The notes below the pieces were generated by a model. The model had not been told where the DNA came from and made no database searches. It worked only from the letters and a program-made list of their open reading frames with translations. From Mucilaginibacter sp. UBA4741 (GTDB lineage: Bacteria; Bacteroidota; Bacteroidia; Sphingobacteriales; Sphingobacteriaceae), in assembly GCA_002403905.1 (NCBI GenBank), contig DHIR01000058.1, positions 1-9,263 of the forward strand: a DNA stretch of 9,263 nucleotides, in the 5' to 3' direction. Position 1 is the first letter of the stretch. Every line of letters starts with the position of its first letter. Of the stretch, positions 1-6,842 are shown one piece after another. The position numbers and the translations under genes were made by a program.

Positions 1-30
1 TTTTAATCGCACAACACGTTATTATTAATA

Positions 31-47
31 TATAGATATAAACTATA
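31..47. promoter_or_regulatory. OxyR-like dyad upstream of ahpC (candidate operator)
   Basis: The sequence holds ATAG (32-35), seven bases, then CTAT (43-46), inside a slightly larger TATAG/CTATA inverted repeat. This fits one ATAGntnnnanCTAT element of the E. coli OxyR consensus, including the internal t and a. The second element expected seven bases downstream (about 54-68) is only weakly matched. It lies about 42 bases upstream of the -7 box, a reasonable place for an activator. AT-rich sequence can give such dyads by chance, so the call is tentative. Confidence 0.35.
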
Positions 48-88
48 GCCTATTTAAAATTGCAATATTTCCGCACCGGCAAATTCCG

Positions 89-96
89 TATATTTG
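89..96 (+). promoter_or_regulatory. Bacteroidota-type -7 promoter box for ahpC
   Basis: TATATTTG matches the Bacteroidota primary sigma-factor -7 consensus TAnnTTTG exactly. It lies 28 bases before the ahpC start codon, which would give a leader of roughly 20 bases. No well-spaced -33 TTG/TTTG is evident: the nearest TTG, at 60-62, is too far upstream. Lack of a good -33 would fit an activator-dependent promoter. Confidence 0.55.
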
Positions 97-124
97 CATA
101 AAATTTAAAAACATACATTATAAT

Positions 125-670
125 ATGATTACCATAGGACAAAAATTTCCGGCATTTTCTAAAACAGCCGTTGTTAGTTTAGAAAAAGGAAAAGAATTTG
201 AAACAATAACGTCTGACTATTTAGTTAATGACGATAACGTTTGGACAGTTATGTTTTGGTGGCCAAAAGACTTTACTTTTGTTTGCCCTACAGAAATTGC
301 CGAGTTTAACAAAAACTTTGGCGAGTTTCGTGACCGCGAAACCCGTTTAATTGGCGCATCGACTGATTCTGAGTTTGTGCATGCTGCATGGAGAACCCAT
401 CATGACGATTTGCGCGACCTTAAATTCCCGATGCTGGCCGATACTTCAAAGTCATTAGCAGAAGATCTGGGCATTTTAGAGCCTAACGAAAAAATTGCTT
501 ACCGTGCTACTTTTATAATTGATCCTACCGGCATTGTGCGTTGGGTATGTGTTAACGACCTAAGCGTTGGCCGTAATGTTAAAGAAGTTTTGCGTGTACT
601 GGATGGTTTACAAACCGATGAGCTTTGCCCATGTAACTGGGAAAAAGGCCAGGAAACGCTAACCGTTTAA
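125..670 (+). CDS. ahpC: AhpC-type peroxiredoxin (alkyl hydroperoxide reductase C)
   Basis: This is a 181-residue cytoplasmic 2-Cys peroxiredoxin that reduces H2O2, organic peroxides and possibly peroxynitrite. The peroxidatic cysteine is C54 in FTFVCPTE, preceded by the active-site PKDF segment, and R127 in AYRATF is the likely conserved active-site arginine. The C-terminus carries a double cysteine, C168 and C170, in LCPCNW. Mycobacterial AhpC has the same arrangement (C174/C176) and is reduced by AhpD rather than AhpF, and an AhpD-like gene follows 60 bases downstream. Length and motifs are complete. The ATG at 125 is the only sensible start and lies about 20 bases after a likely transcription start. 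A strong terminator follows the stop codon. Family assignment is very secure; AhpD as reductant is inferred from the cysteine pattern and the neighbour. Confidence 0.95.
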   Translation: MITIGQKFPAFSKTAVVSLEKGKEFETITSDYLVNDDNVWTVMFWWPKDFTFVCPTEIAEFNKNFGEFRDRETRLIGASTDSEFVHAAWRTHHDDLRDLKFPMLADTSKSLAEDLGILEPNEKIAYRATFIIDPTGIVRWVCVNDLSVGRNVKEVLRVLDGLQTDELCPCNWEKGQETLTV

Positions 671-675
671 AACTT

Positions 676-706
676 AAAAAATCCCCGGTAAAACGGGGAT
701 TTTTTT
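676..706 (+). terminator. Intrinsic terminator between ahpC and ahpD
   Basis: A seven-base-pair stem ATCCCCG (681-687) pairs with CGGGGAT (694-700) around a six-base loop. It is extended by an A-run (676-680) pairing with the T-run at 701-706. It begins a few bases after the ahpC stop codon. The A-rich 5' side could also let it act weakly in the reverse direction. It should end most ahpC transcripts, with readthrough or a separate promoter feeding ahpD. Confidence 0.9.
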
Positions 707-730
707 ATTACTATAAATTATACAAACACC

Positions 731-1315
731 ATGAGCGAAAGCACAGAAACTATAACCGAATTATTGCAAAGTATTGGCGTTGCAACTGATTATCGTACTG
801 CCAGCCTTACTTTGCTTGAACAAGGAGAGTCGCGCTATTTACGTGATTTGAAGTTGAATTTCACCAGCACTTTAACGTCCGAACATTTAAGCACTAAAGA
901 GTGCGCTTTACTTGGATTAAGCGTTGCTGTTAATAATAACAACTTGCCGCTTACTAATTTCTACACCAGGTATGCTACAGAACAAGGCGCAACCGGCGAG
1001 GACATAGCCGAGGCCGCTGCCTGCGCTTCATTACTTGCATCAAACAATATATTTTACCGTTTCAGGCATTTTACCCAGAAAGAAAAATACAGCCAGATAC
1101 CTGCCCGCATACGCATGCAGATAATGATGAAGCCGGTAACCGGCAAAGAGTTTTTTGAATTAATGAGCTTAACCATATCTGCGGTAAATGGCTGCGAAAT
1201 GTGTGTTAATGCCCATGAAGACTCCCTAATAAAATTAGGCACAACCGAAGAACGTATATTTGATGCTGTACGCATAGCATCACTAGTTACCGCGGCGGGT
1301 AAAATAATATTCTGA
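731..1315 (+). CDS. ahpD: AhpD-like alkylhydroperoxidase / carboxymuconolactone decarboxylase family protein
   Basis: This 194-residue protein is of the CMD/AhpD fold and probably recycles oxidised AhpC. The C-terminal half shows the AhpD redox site: E143, then C155-E-M-C158 and H162 in VNGCEMCVNAHE. The E-to-first-Cys spacing (12) and second-Cys-to-His spacing (4) equal those of mycobacterial AhpD (E118, C130, C133, H137). The histidine between the cysteines in that enzyme (H132) is M157 here. The all-helical N-terminal half fits the duplicated AhpD fold, but only one CxxC is present. It follows ahpC by 60 bases on the same strand, with a terminator between them, so expression may come from readthrough. 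No promoter of its own was recognised. In the mycobacterial system AhpD is itself recharged through lipoylated dihydrolipoamide succinyltransferase; whether that holds here is unknown. Confidence 0.88.
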   Translation: MSESTETITELLQSIGVATDYRTASLTLLEQGESRYLRDLKLNFTSTLTSEHLSTKECALLGLSVAVNNNNLPLTNFYTRYATEQGATGEDIAEAAACASLLASNNIFYRFRHFTQKEKYSQIPARIRMQIMMKPVTGKEFFELMSLTISAVNGCEMCVNAHEDSLIKLGTTEERIFDAVRIASLVTAAGKIIF

Positions 1316-1351
1316 TTGATTTGTTTTTTTTAGATATTTATACTTAAATTG

Positions 1352-1399
1352 TAACACGAGGTCGTTTCTTGTCTAAACAAGTAAGAAACGATCTTGTTA
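1352..1399. repeat. Long imperfect inverted repeat (hairpin) between ahpD and the REC gene
   Basis: A perfect nine-base core TCGTTTCTT (1362-1370) pairs with AAGAAACGA (1383-1391) across a 12-base loop. TAACA (1352-1356) pairs with TGTTA (1395-1399), with a mismatch and a two-base bulge between the arms. An alternative inner stem CTTG (1368-1371)/CAAG (1378-1381) competes with the top of the core. There is no T-run after it, so it is not a standard intrinsic terminator. It could be a transcript-end processing stem, an operator, a leader structure for the REC gene or a dispersed repeat. Confidence 0.6.
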
Positions 1400-1439
1400 T
1401 ACGTTTAACCGTTATAATTTATTTAAAAGTCAATCCCTA

Positions 1440-1904
1440 ATGGCCGATAAAAAAATAACAATCCTCTATGTTGATGATGAAGAAAACAACCTGTTTTCTT
1501 TTAAAGCAGTTTTCCGTATTAAATACCAGGTATTTACTGCAATTAGTGGCGATGAAGCCTTAAAGTTTCTGGAAGAGAAACCCGTACACATTATTATTAC
1601 AGACCAACGCATGCCTAACATGACAGGGGTTGAGTTTTTAGAGAAGGTTATTGATAAATTTCCGGACCCTATGCGTATTTTATTAACCGGCTATGCCGAT
1701 ATGGGGGCGGTTGTTGATGCGGTTAACAAAGGCAAAATATTCCATTACCTTACCAAACCCTGGAACGAGGAGGAGCTTGACATGACCATTACCCGGGCGT
1801 ATGATGCTTACCTGCAAAAGTTGAAATTGAAGGAAGAGAATGAAAAACTGGGTACTTCCAATGATCAGCTGGAGTTTTTATTAAGGCAAAAATTGCTGTC
1901 GTAA
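1440..1904 (+). CDS. Stand-alone response-regulator receiver (REC) protein with C-terminal coiled-coil tail
   Basis: This 154-residue protein has one REC domain (about residues 6-125). The acidic pocket is D12-D13, the phospho-acceptor is D55 in TDQRMP, the switch threonine is T83 in LLTGYAD and the lysine is K106 in TKPW. The tail (about 126-154) is charged and leucine-spaced, probably a short coiled coil, ending in LLRQKLLS. No DNA-binding, GGDEF or HD-GYP output domain is present, although the REC type (DQRMP...TKPW) resembles those fused to HD-GYP or other output modules. It is closely similar, with identical key positions, to the REC domain of the kinase at 2337-3422, suggesting duplication. 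It faces the minus-strand signalling run tail to tail with a 4-base gap. It probably receives phosphate from one of the nearby kinases and acts by protein contact. A near-match to a -7 box (TACGTTTA, 1400-1407) lies upstream. Confidence 0.88.
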   Translation: MADKKITILYVDDEENNLFSFKAVFRIKYQVFTAISGDEALKFLEEKPVHIIITDQRMPNMTGVEFLEKVIDKFPDPMRILLTGYADMGAVVDAVNKGKIFHYLTKPWNEEELDMTITRAYDAYLQKLKLKEENEKLGTSNDQLEFLLRQKLLS

Positions 1905-1908
1905 ACCT

Positions 1909-2328
1909 TTAATCCAACCCTATTCCAAATTCTGCAGCTATTTTATTTAACAGTTGGGTTATACCATCGGCTGTTATGGGCTTGGTTATCCTTGTTTTAA
2001 ATGATCTGTAAGAGTTGATCCTGTTTATATCGGATATTTCTATCGATGAAGTAAGGGCAGCTATATAGTATTTATCCTGTATGGCTTGGTCAAGTTTCTC
2101 AAACTCTTCTACAAACTGAAAACCGTTCATCAACGGCATATAAATATCCAGTAAAACCAGTATAATCTTTATATCGCTGTCATAGTTATCCTGATGGATA
2201 TAGGCCAGCGCTAGCGATGCATCTGAAAAACTTTTTATGCTATAGTTTTTATTTGCATTTGCAATCACCTTTCGGGCAATAAAATGATCCAGCTCAGTAT
2301 CATCAATAACAATAAATGACAATTCCAT
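1909..2328 (-). CDS. Single-domain CheY-like response regulator
   Basis: This 139-residue protein is essentially one REC domain. The acidic pair is D9-D10, the phospho-acceptor is D61 in LLDIYMP, the switch residue is T93 or S94 in ALTSS, and the lysine is K116 in ITKP. The LDIYMPLMNG signature belongs to a different REC subfamily from the DQRMP type in the two other REC domains here. That subfamily is common in Bacteroidota as small regulators paired with kinases. It lies 8 bases after the REC-kinase gene on the same strand, so the two are almost certainly cotranscribed and this is the likeliest phosphate acceptor of that kinase. There is no output domain, so it would act as a phosphorelay shuttle or by binding a partner. 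No terminator is visible after the stop codon, and the convergent + strand gene ends 4 bases away. Confidence 0.9.
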   Translation of the reverse strand: MELSFIVIDDTELDHFIARKVIANANKNYSIKSFSDASLALAYIHQDNYDSDIKIILVLLDIYMPLMNGFQFVEEFEKLDQAIQDKYYIAALTSSIEISDINRINSYRSFKTRITKPITADGITQLLNKIAAEFGIGLD

Positions 2329-2336
2329 GCAACACT

Positions 2337-3422
2337 TTATTTAGTAGGGATAGTTACTTTAAAAGTAGTGCCTTTATTTAAAATAGAGTTAACCTCTATT
2401 TGGCCATTTAGCTTTAACAGCGCGCTTTTAACATTGTATAAACCAAAACCAGAACCTGCTTCTTGCGAGCTGGCCCTGTAAAACAGGTTAAATATCTCGC
2501 CCAAATGATTACCTAAAATACCAATACCAGTATCACTTACCTGTATGGTAGCTACGCCTCTATATACCTCTATATTTAACTCTACCATTTTGGCATCGTT
2601 ATTTTTATTTTGGTATTTAAACGCGTTTGATAATAGGTTGTTCAAGATAAGTTTTAGCGGTATAGTATCGCTTCTAAACGGTTCGCGCTGGTTTATGTTT
2701 ACTTTAAAAGTGATGCTGGTAGTATTTGAAAATTTTTTATAAATATCTTTAAATTCATCTGTCAACTTTTCAAAGTCAATGTCGCCTATATGCAATTCGC
2801 CGCGCTGCAGACTGTAATAATCATGCATACTCAGGATGTAGGTGTCTAACTTTTTCAATGATTTCTCCATTAAAAAAAGCATTTCCTTCATTTCAGCTAT
2901 ATCATACATATCCCGGGCAACGTCTATGGCACCCAAAATACCAGATAACGGGCCACGTATATCATGACTTACACTATAAGCAAACTTATCTAACTCACTA
3001 TAGGCCCTTTGCAACTCTTCATTTTTTATAGAGAGCATAGAATTTGCCTGGTAAAACTTGTTTGCTTCCTCAATAGCAGAAACTACTTCAGCTTCGGCCC
3101 ATGGTTTTTTAACAAACCTGAAGATGTTGCCCCTGTTTATAGAATCAATAACCGACTCAATATCAGTATAAGCAGTTATCAATATCCGCATAGGTAGCGG
3201 ATACGTAACTCTAATTTCTTCAAAAAACTCAACGCCGGTTTTAATAGGCATACGCTGATCACAAAATACAACTCTTATGTCAGGATGTTTTTCCAGGTGC
3301 TCTAGTGCGCCTGGGATGTTTACTGCAATGAGTATCTGGTAATCTAATCTTAAAGTAGCTTTAAAACCTGTAAGATTATCCATCTCATCATCTATATACA
3401 GTATCTTAATTTTCTCTGCCAT
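2337..3422 (-). CDS. Soluble REC-histidine kinase (N-terminal receiver, HisKA, HATPase_c)
   Basis: This 361-residue protein has no signal peptide or membrane segment. Residues 5-122 are a REC domain: acidic pair D11-D12, acceptor D55 in CDQRMP, T83 and K106 in KKPW. A short coiled coil (about 125-147) leads to HisKA with the phosphorylated histidine H153 in SVSHDIRGP. The HATPase_c domain carries an N box (NNLLSNAFKY, 261-270), a G1 box (DTGIG, 297-301), an FYRAS segment and a G2 box (GSGFG, 323-327). All catalytic residues are present, so the kinase should be active. Having REC first, rather than at the C-terminus as in classical hybrids, means its activity is probably set by phosphorylation of its own receiver. 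The 7TM kinase encoded just upstream is the natural donor and the CheY-like protein 8 bases downstream the natural acceptor. Both partner choices are inference from position. Confidence 0.93.
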   Translation of the reverse strand: MAEKIKILYIDDEMDNLTGFKATLRLDYQILIAVNIPGALEHLEKHPDIRVVFCDQRMPIKTGVEFFEEIRVTYPLPMRILITAYTDIESVIDSINRGNIFRFVKKPWAEAEVVSAIEEANKFYQANSMLSIKNEELQRAYSELDKFAYSVSHDIRGPLSGILGAIDVARDMYDIAEMKEMLFLMEKSLKKLDTYILSMHDYYSLQRGELHIGDIDFEKLTDEFKDIYKKFSNTTSITFKVNINQREPFRSDTIPLKLILNNLLSNAFKYQNKNNDAKMVELNIEVYRGVATIQVSDTGIGILGNHLGEIFNLFYRASSQEAGSGFGLYNVKSALLKLNGQIEVNSILNKGTTFKVTIPTK

Positions 3423-3492
3423 TGTAGTGCGTTTTATGTGCAGTTTGTGTTTTGTTTAATCAAATTCCAATCGGATGATCTGTTTACGTAAA

Positions 3493-5634
3493 TTAAACAA
3501 TTTTTGTGTCAAAAATAATTGGGATCTTTATAATAAGTGCCGTCCCCTTACCCGGATCAGAATTAACTGTAATTTGTCCATTATGCTTTTTAATAGTATT
3601 GTAGGCTATACTCATCCCTAAACCCGTCCCTTCGCCAACTTCTTTAGTGGTAAAAAATGGTTCAAACATCTTTTTTAGTGTTTGCTCATTCATACCTATT
3701 CCATTGTCGGCCATGGTAATAGTCACATTTTCATCATCAGCAGTTGTGTTTATTTTTATTTCGCCGCCTGCTTTATCACCAAACTTCTTTTCAACAGCAT
3801 ATATAGCGTTTGATAAGATGTTTAAAAACACCTGGTTAAGCTTACCGGCATAACACTCAACCAACGGCAGTTCGCCGTATTCTTTTATAATTTCTATTTT
3901 ATTATTTAACAGGTTGTTGGCTATAACCAGGGTTGAATCAAGGCACTCATTGAGGTCGGCTTTTTTAAGATCATCCTCGTCCAGCCTCGAAAATATCTTG
4001 AGGCCCTTTACAATTTCGGCAGTACGGGATGCACCTTCAAATATCCCTTTCATTAAATGGCGTACTTCTACAACAAGGTACTCAAAGTCGATATCTTCTT
4101 TGTAGTCTTCTATCTGCTTTCTCTTATCCTCCGCTGACGCGTCAGACAGGCTTACCCGTTCGATAGTGGCCATCACATCCAAAATCATTTCCACATCGCG
4201 CTTTAGCGGATTGATGTTGGAAGTTACGAAGTTGATAGGGTTATTGATCTCATGCGCTATGCCGGCAGTTAGCTGGCCCAGCGAAGCCATTTTTTCAGAC
4301 TCGACCAATTGAGATTGCGCCTGCTTTAAATCCTCAAACGATTCATTTAACTCATGCGTACGCTCTTCAACCTTTAATTCAAGTACCACATTTTGTTCTC
4401 GGATGATGCGCTCATTTTCTTGTAAGGTAAGCAACACTTCGGCTTGTGAGGCTTCTTTTTCGCTTTTTAAAATATTTATTCTGTTTGCCAGCGCGAAGGA
4501 CAGGAAGATAGCCTCTAACGCAGATCCGATCTCTACCGAGTGCACGGTAAACAAGTTGTAGGGGACAATATTATAGTCCTTAAAAACAAAAATTAAAATA
4601 CTGATGAAAAAGATAGACCAGCTAATTAAAAAATATTTGGCCGACGGCTGTCTTTTGCGATAAGCGGCAGTTGCTACCACCATAACCAATATAGAGCCAA
4701 CAGCCGCCGTAAGATTTACTAACTGGAAGGCCGCCACCCCCTTACCGGACAATAGCAACAATAACGAAACTGTGTAAAAGCCCATGGTTACATTAAGTGC
4801 CATATCAAGCTTCCTGACTATTTTACGGGTACGCAAAAATGATTTGGCAAACATGATAGTGGCCAGCCCCGACATGGCCCCGCAAAAAATAATCATATTT
4901 TTGGATAGCCATACGTTATCGGTCCATAAAAACCGGTGCGAGTAACCCAGCAAGGTCATCTGTGTTAGCGCTACCCAAAAAATATAGTGGCAATAAACAA
5001 GGTAATCCCTATCTTTAGTAGTAAAATAGATAAACAAGTTGTACAATAGCATAACCAGCATAATACCCAGGTAAATACCGCTTCGGGTATCGGTGGCGCT
5101 TATTTCCGACAAAATGGTTTTTTCGCTTTTTAAACTTAAAGGCGCAAGAATTTGCTGGTTACTTTTTAAACGCAGGTAACAATCAACCAATTCGCCTTTT
5201 TTAAGCGGGATGTTAAACAGGTAAAACTGGTGGTTATATTCACGTTGTCTTAAAGGCTGGTAGTTAGCATCTTTTATGCTATCCATGTGCCCGCTCCTAA
5301 ACATGTACAGGTCGGCCTCGTCAATTATCGGATTGGGGATATCCAATATTACCTTATCAAATTCAGAATCGTTGTTCAAAGTAAATTTTAACCAGTTATT
5401 ATTTTCGCTGATGCCCAGGTTAGGTATGGCCAATTTACTTGCCTTAAATAATGAGGGCGATTTACTTATTTTTTCAAAACTTAATTTATTCGTGATGTCC
5501 TGATACACATAAACATTCCGGCCAAAATAATCCCCCTTTAATGCGTTTTTAACACTTACAACCTGCTGCGCGTAAAGCAGGCTGCTTGTTATTAAAAAAT
5601 AAATTATTAAGGCTGGTGTTTTTAAATATTGCAT
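3493..5634 (-). CDS. 7TMR-DISM membrane sensor histidine kinase
   Basis: This is a 713-residue sensor kinase. Residues 1-22 look like a cleavable signal peptide ending in LLYAQ. An extracytoplasmic domain of about 160 residues follows (about 25-180), of the 7TMR-DISM extracellular type, with the characteristic WLKFTLNN segment near residue 81. About seven hydrophobic segments fall at 185-205, 212-232, 244-265, 278-297, 303-324, 332-351 and 361-384. A coiled coil (about 390-450) leads to HisKA with H461 in [10 protein letters not shown], an NtrB-like H box. HATPase_c shows N605/N609 in FLNILSNA, G1 at D643-G647 (DNGIG), an F box (EPFFTTK) and G2 at 667-673 (GEGTGLG). There is no attached receiver, so phosphate must go to a separate REC protein. 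The genes just downstream supply two candidates. The ligand is unknown; related DISM extracellular domains are thought to bind carbohydrate or other small ligands. It lies 60 bases after the adenylyltransferase gene. Confidence 0.93.
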   Translation of the reverse strand: MQYLKTPALIIYFLITSSLLYAQQVVSVKNALKGDYFGRNVYVYQDITNKLSFEKISKSPSLFKASKLAIPNLGISENNNWLKFTLNNDSEFDKVILDIPNPIIDEADLYMFRSGHMDSIKDANYQPLRQREYNHQFYLFNIPLKKGELVDCYLRLKSNQQILAPLSLKSEKTILSEISATDTRSGIYLGIMLVMLLYNLFIYFTTKDRDYLVYCHYIFWVALTQMTLLGYSHRFLWTDNVWLSKNMIIFCGAMSGLATIMFAKSFLRTRKIVRKLDMALNVTMGFYTVSLLLLLSGKGVAAFQLVNLTAAVGSILVMVVATAAYRKRQPSAKYFLISWSIFFISILIFVFKDYNIVPYNLFTVHSVEIGSALEAIFLSFALANRINILKSEKEASQAEVLLTLQENERIIREQNVVLELKVEERTHELNESFEDLKQAQSQLVESEKMASLGQLTAGIAHEINNPINFVTSNINPLKRDVEMILDVMATIERVSLSDASAEDKRKQIEDYKEDIDFEYLVVEVRHLMKGIFEGASRTAEIVKGLKIFSRLDEDDLKKADLNECLDSTLVIANNLLNNKIEIIKEYGELPLVECYAGKLNQVFLNILSNAIYAVEKKFGDKAGGEIKINTTADDENVTITMADNGIGMNEQTLKKMFEPFFTTKEVGEGTGLGMSIAYNTIKKHNGQITVNSDPGKGTALIIKIPIIFDTKIV

Positions 5635-5674
5635 TAGTAATTGAACGTTTAATTAATTTGTATCAAATGGCACC

Positions 5675-5691
5675 CCGGATAATTTATCTGG
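5675..5691. repeat. 17-base imperfect dyad between the E1-like gene and the 7TM kinase gene
   Basis: CCGGATAATTTATCTGG is a near-perfect inverted repeat around one central base, with a single non-complementary pair. It begins 3 bases beyond the E1-like stop codon in the direction of transcription. There is no following T-run and the loop would be small, so a regulator-binding dyad or a weak processing hairpin is as likely as a terminator. Confidence 0.3.
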
Positions 5692-5694
5692 TTG

Positions 5695-6801
5695 TCAATC
5701 TTTAAAAATTGCATCCAGGTCCACATAATATCGCCCGGATTGCTGATGCTCTCCTAATAAAATTTTACGGGCAATGTCAGTTGTTATGGCCCCGCCCAAT
5801 ACCACCGAAGACGCTAACTGCGGCCATGTATTTATGCTTTTGCCAATTTCGGCCATTGAAAGCTTCATCCGCTCTGATAAGGAATCAAAAGAAACTATTG
5901 ACATCAGTATCGCTCTGCGGTTTTCATCTGTGATCACTATGGCATCGTCCTTTATAAACGCGTCAAGCATACCATGCAGGATACTCCTGTCCTTTTCAAG
6001 GTCAAACCGTTCAACATCCAGCATTCCACGGTCATTGGTGTCCATAACAACAGGCACTTGCAGCTGCTTAGCCTTAAAACGGCTATCCAGTTTAATATCT
6101 AGGCCATCGCAAACCTCAATAAACAGGTCAAGCTTTCCGTTGGCGGTAAAAAAATCATCCATGTTTTGCTGATTCAAGCCATCATCAAAAATAGTCACCT
6201 TAATAAAAGGGTCAATTTCTGCTATCTCCCTGGCTGCTATAACCGTTTTATTCAGGCCCAGGTTATGTGTACCCGTGCGGATGCGGTTTAAGTTGCTTAG
6301 TTCAGCCGCATCAAAATCTGCCAGCCTTAACTCGCCGCAAACACGCTCCATCGCCATGGTTAACGCTATAGATTGCCCTACGGACAAGCCAACCACCCCA
6401 ACTTTTTTACTTTTTAACACCTGCTGCTCTTCGCGGGTTATTTTATTTCGGTTACGATTGGTGCGTACTTCAACAAACTCATCCTCATCAAGCAAATGCA
6501 CCATGCGTTTTGCCCACGGATAATACACCCATACGCCATACTCGTTTATATTTTTGCCCGCCAGGTGTTTGGTAACCAATTCGGCATATTCCTCTTCGGC
6601 GATTTTTACAGACGGGCGGTCGCTTTTAATAAGTTCCTGCAGCTGCCCATAAATTTCATCATGAATAAACAATACATCGCCCTGCTGTATCAATTTTTCA
6701 AGGGTTTGTTTATCTAACGGATCAGCTATGCGCAATGTAACGGGCGCATATAGTTGTTTTAATTGGTTTGAGCTTGCCAGCAGGCTTGCTATATCTTTCA
6801 T
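5695..6801 (-). CDS. E1/ThiF-like adenylyltransferase family protein, non-canonical
   Basis: This 368-residue protein has a ThiF/MoeB/E1-type nucleotide-binding domain at about 115-260. The glycine-rich loop VVGLSVGQS (136-144) replaces GAGGLGS. It is followed by LADFDAAELSNLNR (160-173), with the conserved Asp, Asn and Arg residues, then K185 in GLNK and a VCDGLDIKLDSR segment (230-241) matching the E1 catalytic-Asp region. ATP binding and acyl-adenylate formation therefore look possible. Only two cysteines exist (C155, C231); the paired zinc CxxC motifs and an obvious catalytic cysteine are absent. The N-terminal 110 residues and the C-terminal 100 are family-specific and unrecognised. The combination recalls the actinobacterial Rv1355c/MoeY-type ThiF proteins but lacks a nitroreductase domain; that comparison is from memory. 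No thiamine, molybdopterin or ubiquitin-like gene is nearby. The neighbour 41 bases upstream is a putative acyltransferase, which suggests a joint small-molecule pathway. Confidence 0.8.
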   Translation of the reverse strand: MKDIASLLASSNQLKQLYAPVTLRIADPLDKQTLEKLIQQGDVLFIHDEIYGQLQELIKSDRPSVKIAEEEYAELVTKHLAGKNINEYGVWVYYPWAKRMVHLLDEDEFVEVRTNRNRNKITREEQQVLKSKKVGVVGLSVGQSIALTMAMERVCGELRLADFDAAELSNLNRIRTGTHNLGLNKTVIAAREIAEIDPFIKVTIFDDGLNQQNMDDFFTANGKLDLFIEVCDGLDIKLDSRFKAKQLQVPVVMDTNDRGMLDVERFDLEKDRSILHGMLDAFIKDDAIVITDENRRAILMSIVSFDSLSERMKLSMAEIGKSINTWPQLASSVVLGGAITTDIARKILLGEHQQSGRYYVDLDAIFKD

Positions 6802-6842
6802 TAGTATACTTTTAGTAACGGCGTTTAATGTAAGCGTTAATT

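Noticed and set aside
1054..1275. Minus-strand open frame of 73 codons inside ahpD
   Set aside because: It lies wholly within a well-supported gene on the other strand and its translation shows no domain or signal; it is a shadow.
1352..1399. Rho-independent terminator for ahpD
   Set aside because: The stem has no following T-run and the T-rich stretch (1323-1330) lies upstream of it.
3493..5634. Classical hybrid kinase with a C-terminal receiver
   Set aside because: The protein ends 13 residues after the last HATPase_c strand, so there is no receiver.
5774..6172. Plus-strand open frame of 132 codons opposite the E1-like gene
   Set aside because: It is low-complexity and Ser-rich in translation, typical of the antisense of a coding frame, while the minus-strand frame has clear ThiF motifs.
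5695..6801. Assignment as thiamine ThiF, molybdopterin MoeB or a ubiquitin-like E1
   Set aside because: Zinc-binding cysteine pairs are missing, the glycine loop is unusual and no ThiS, MoaD, ThiG or ubiquitin-like partner is nearby.
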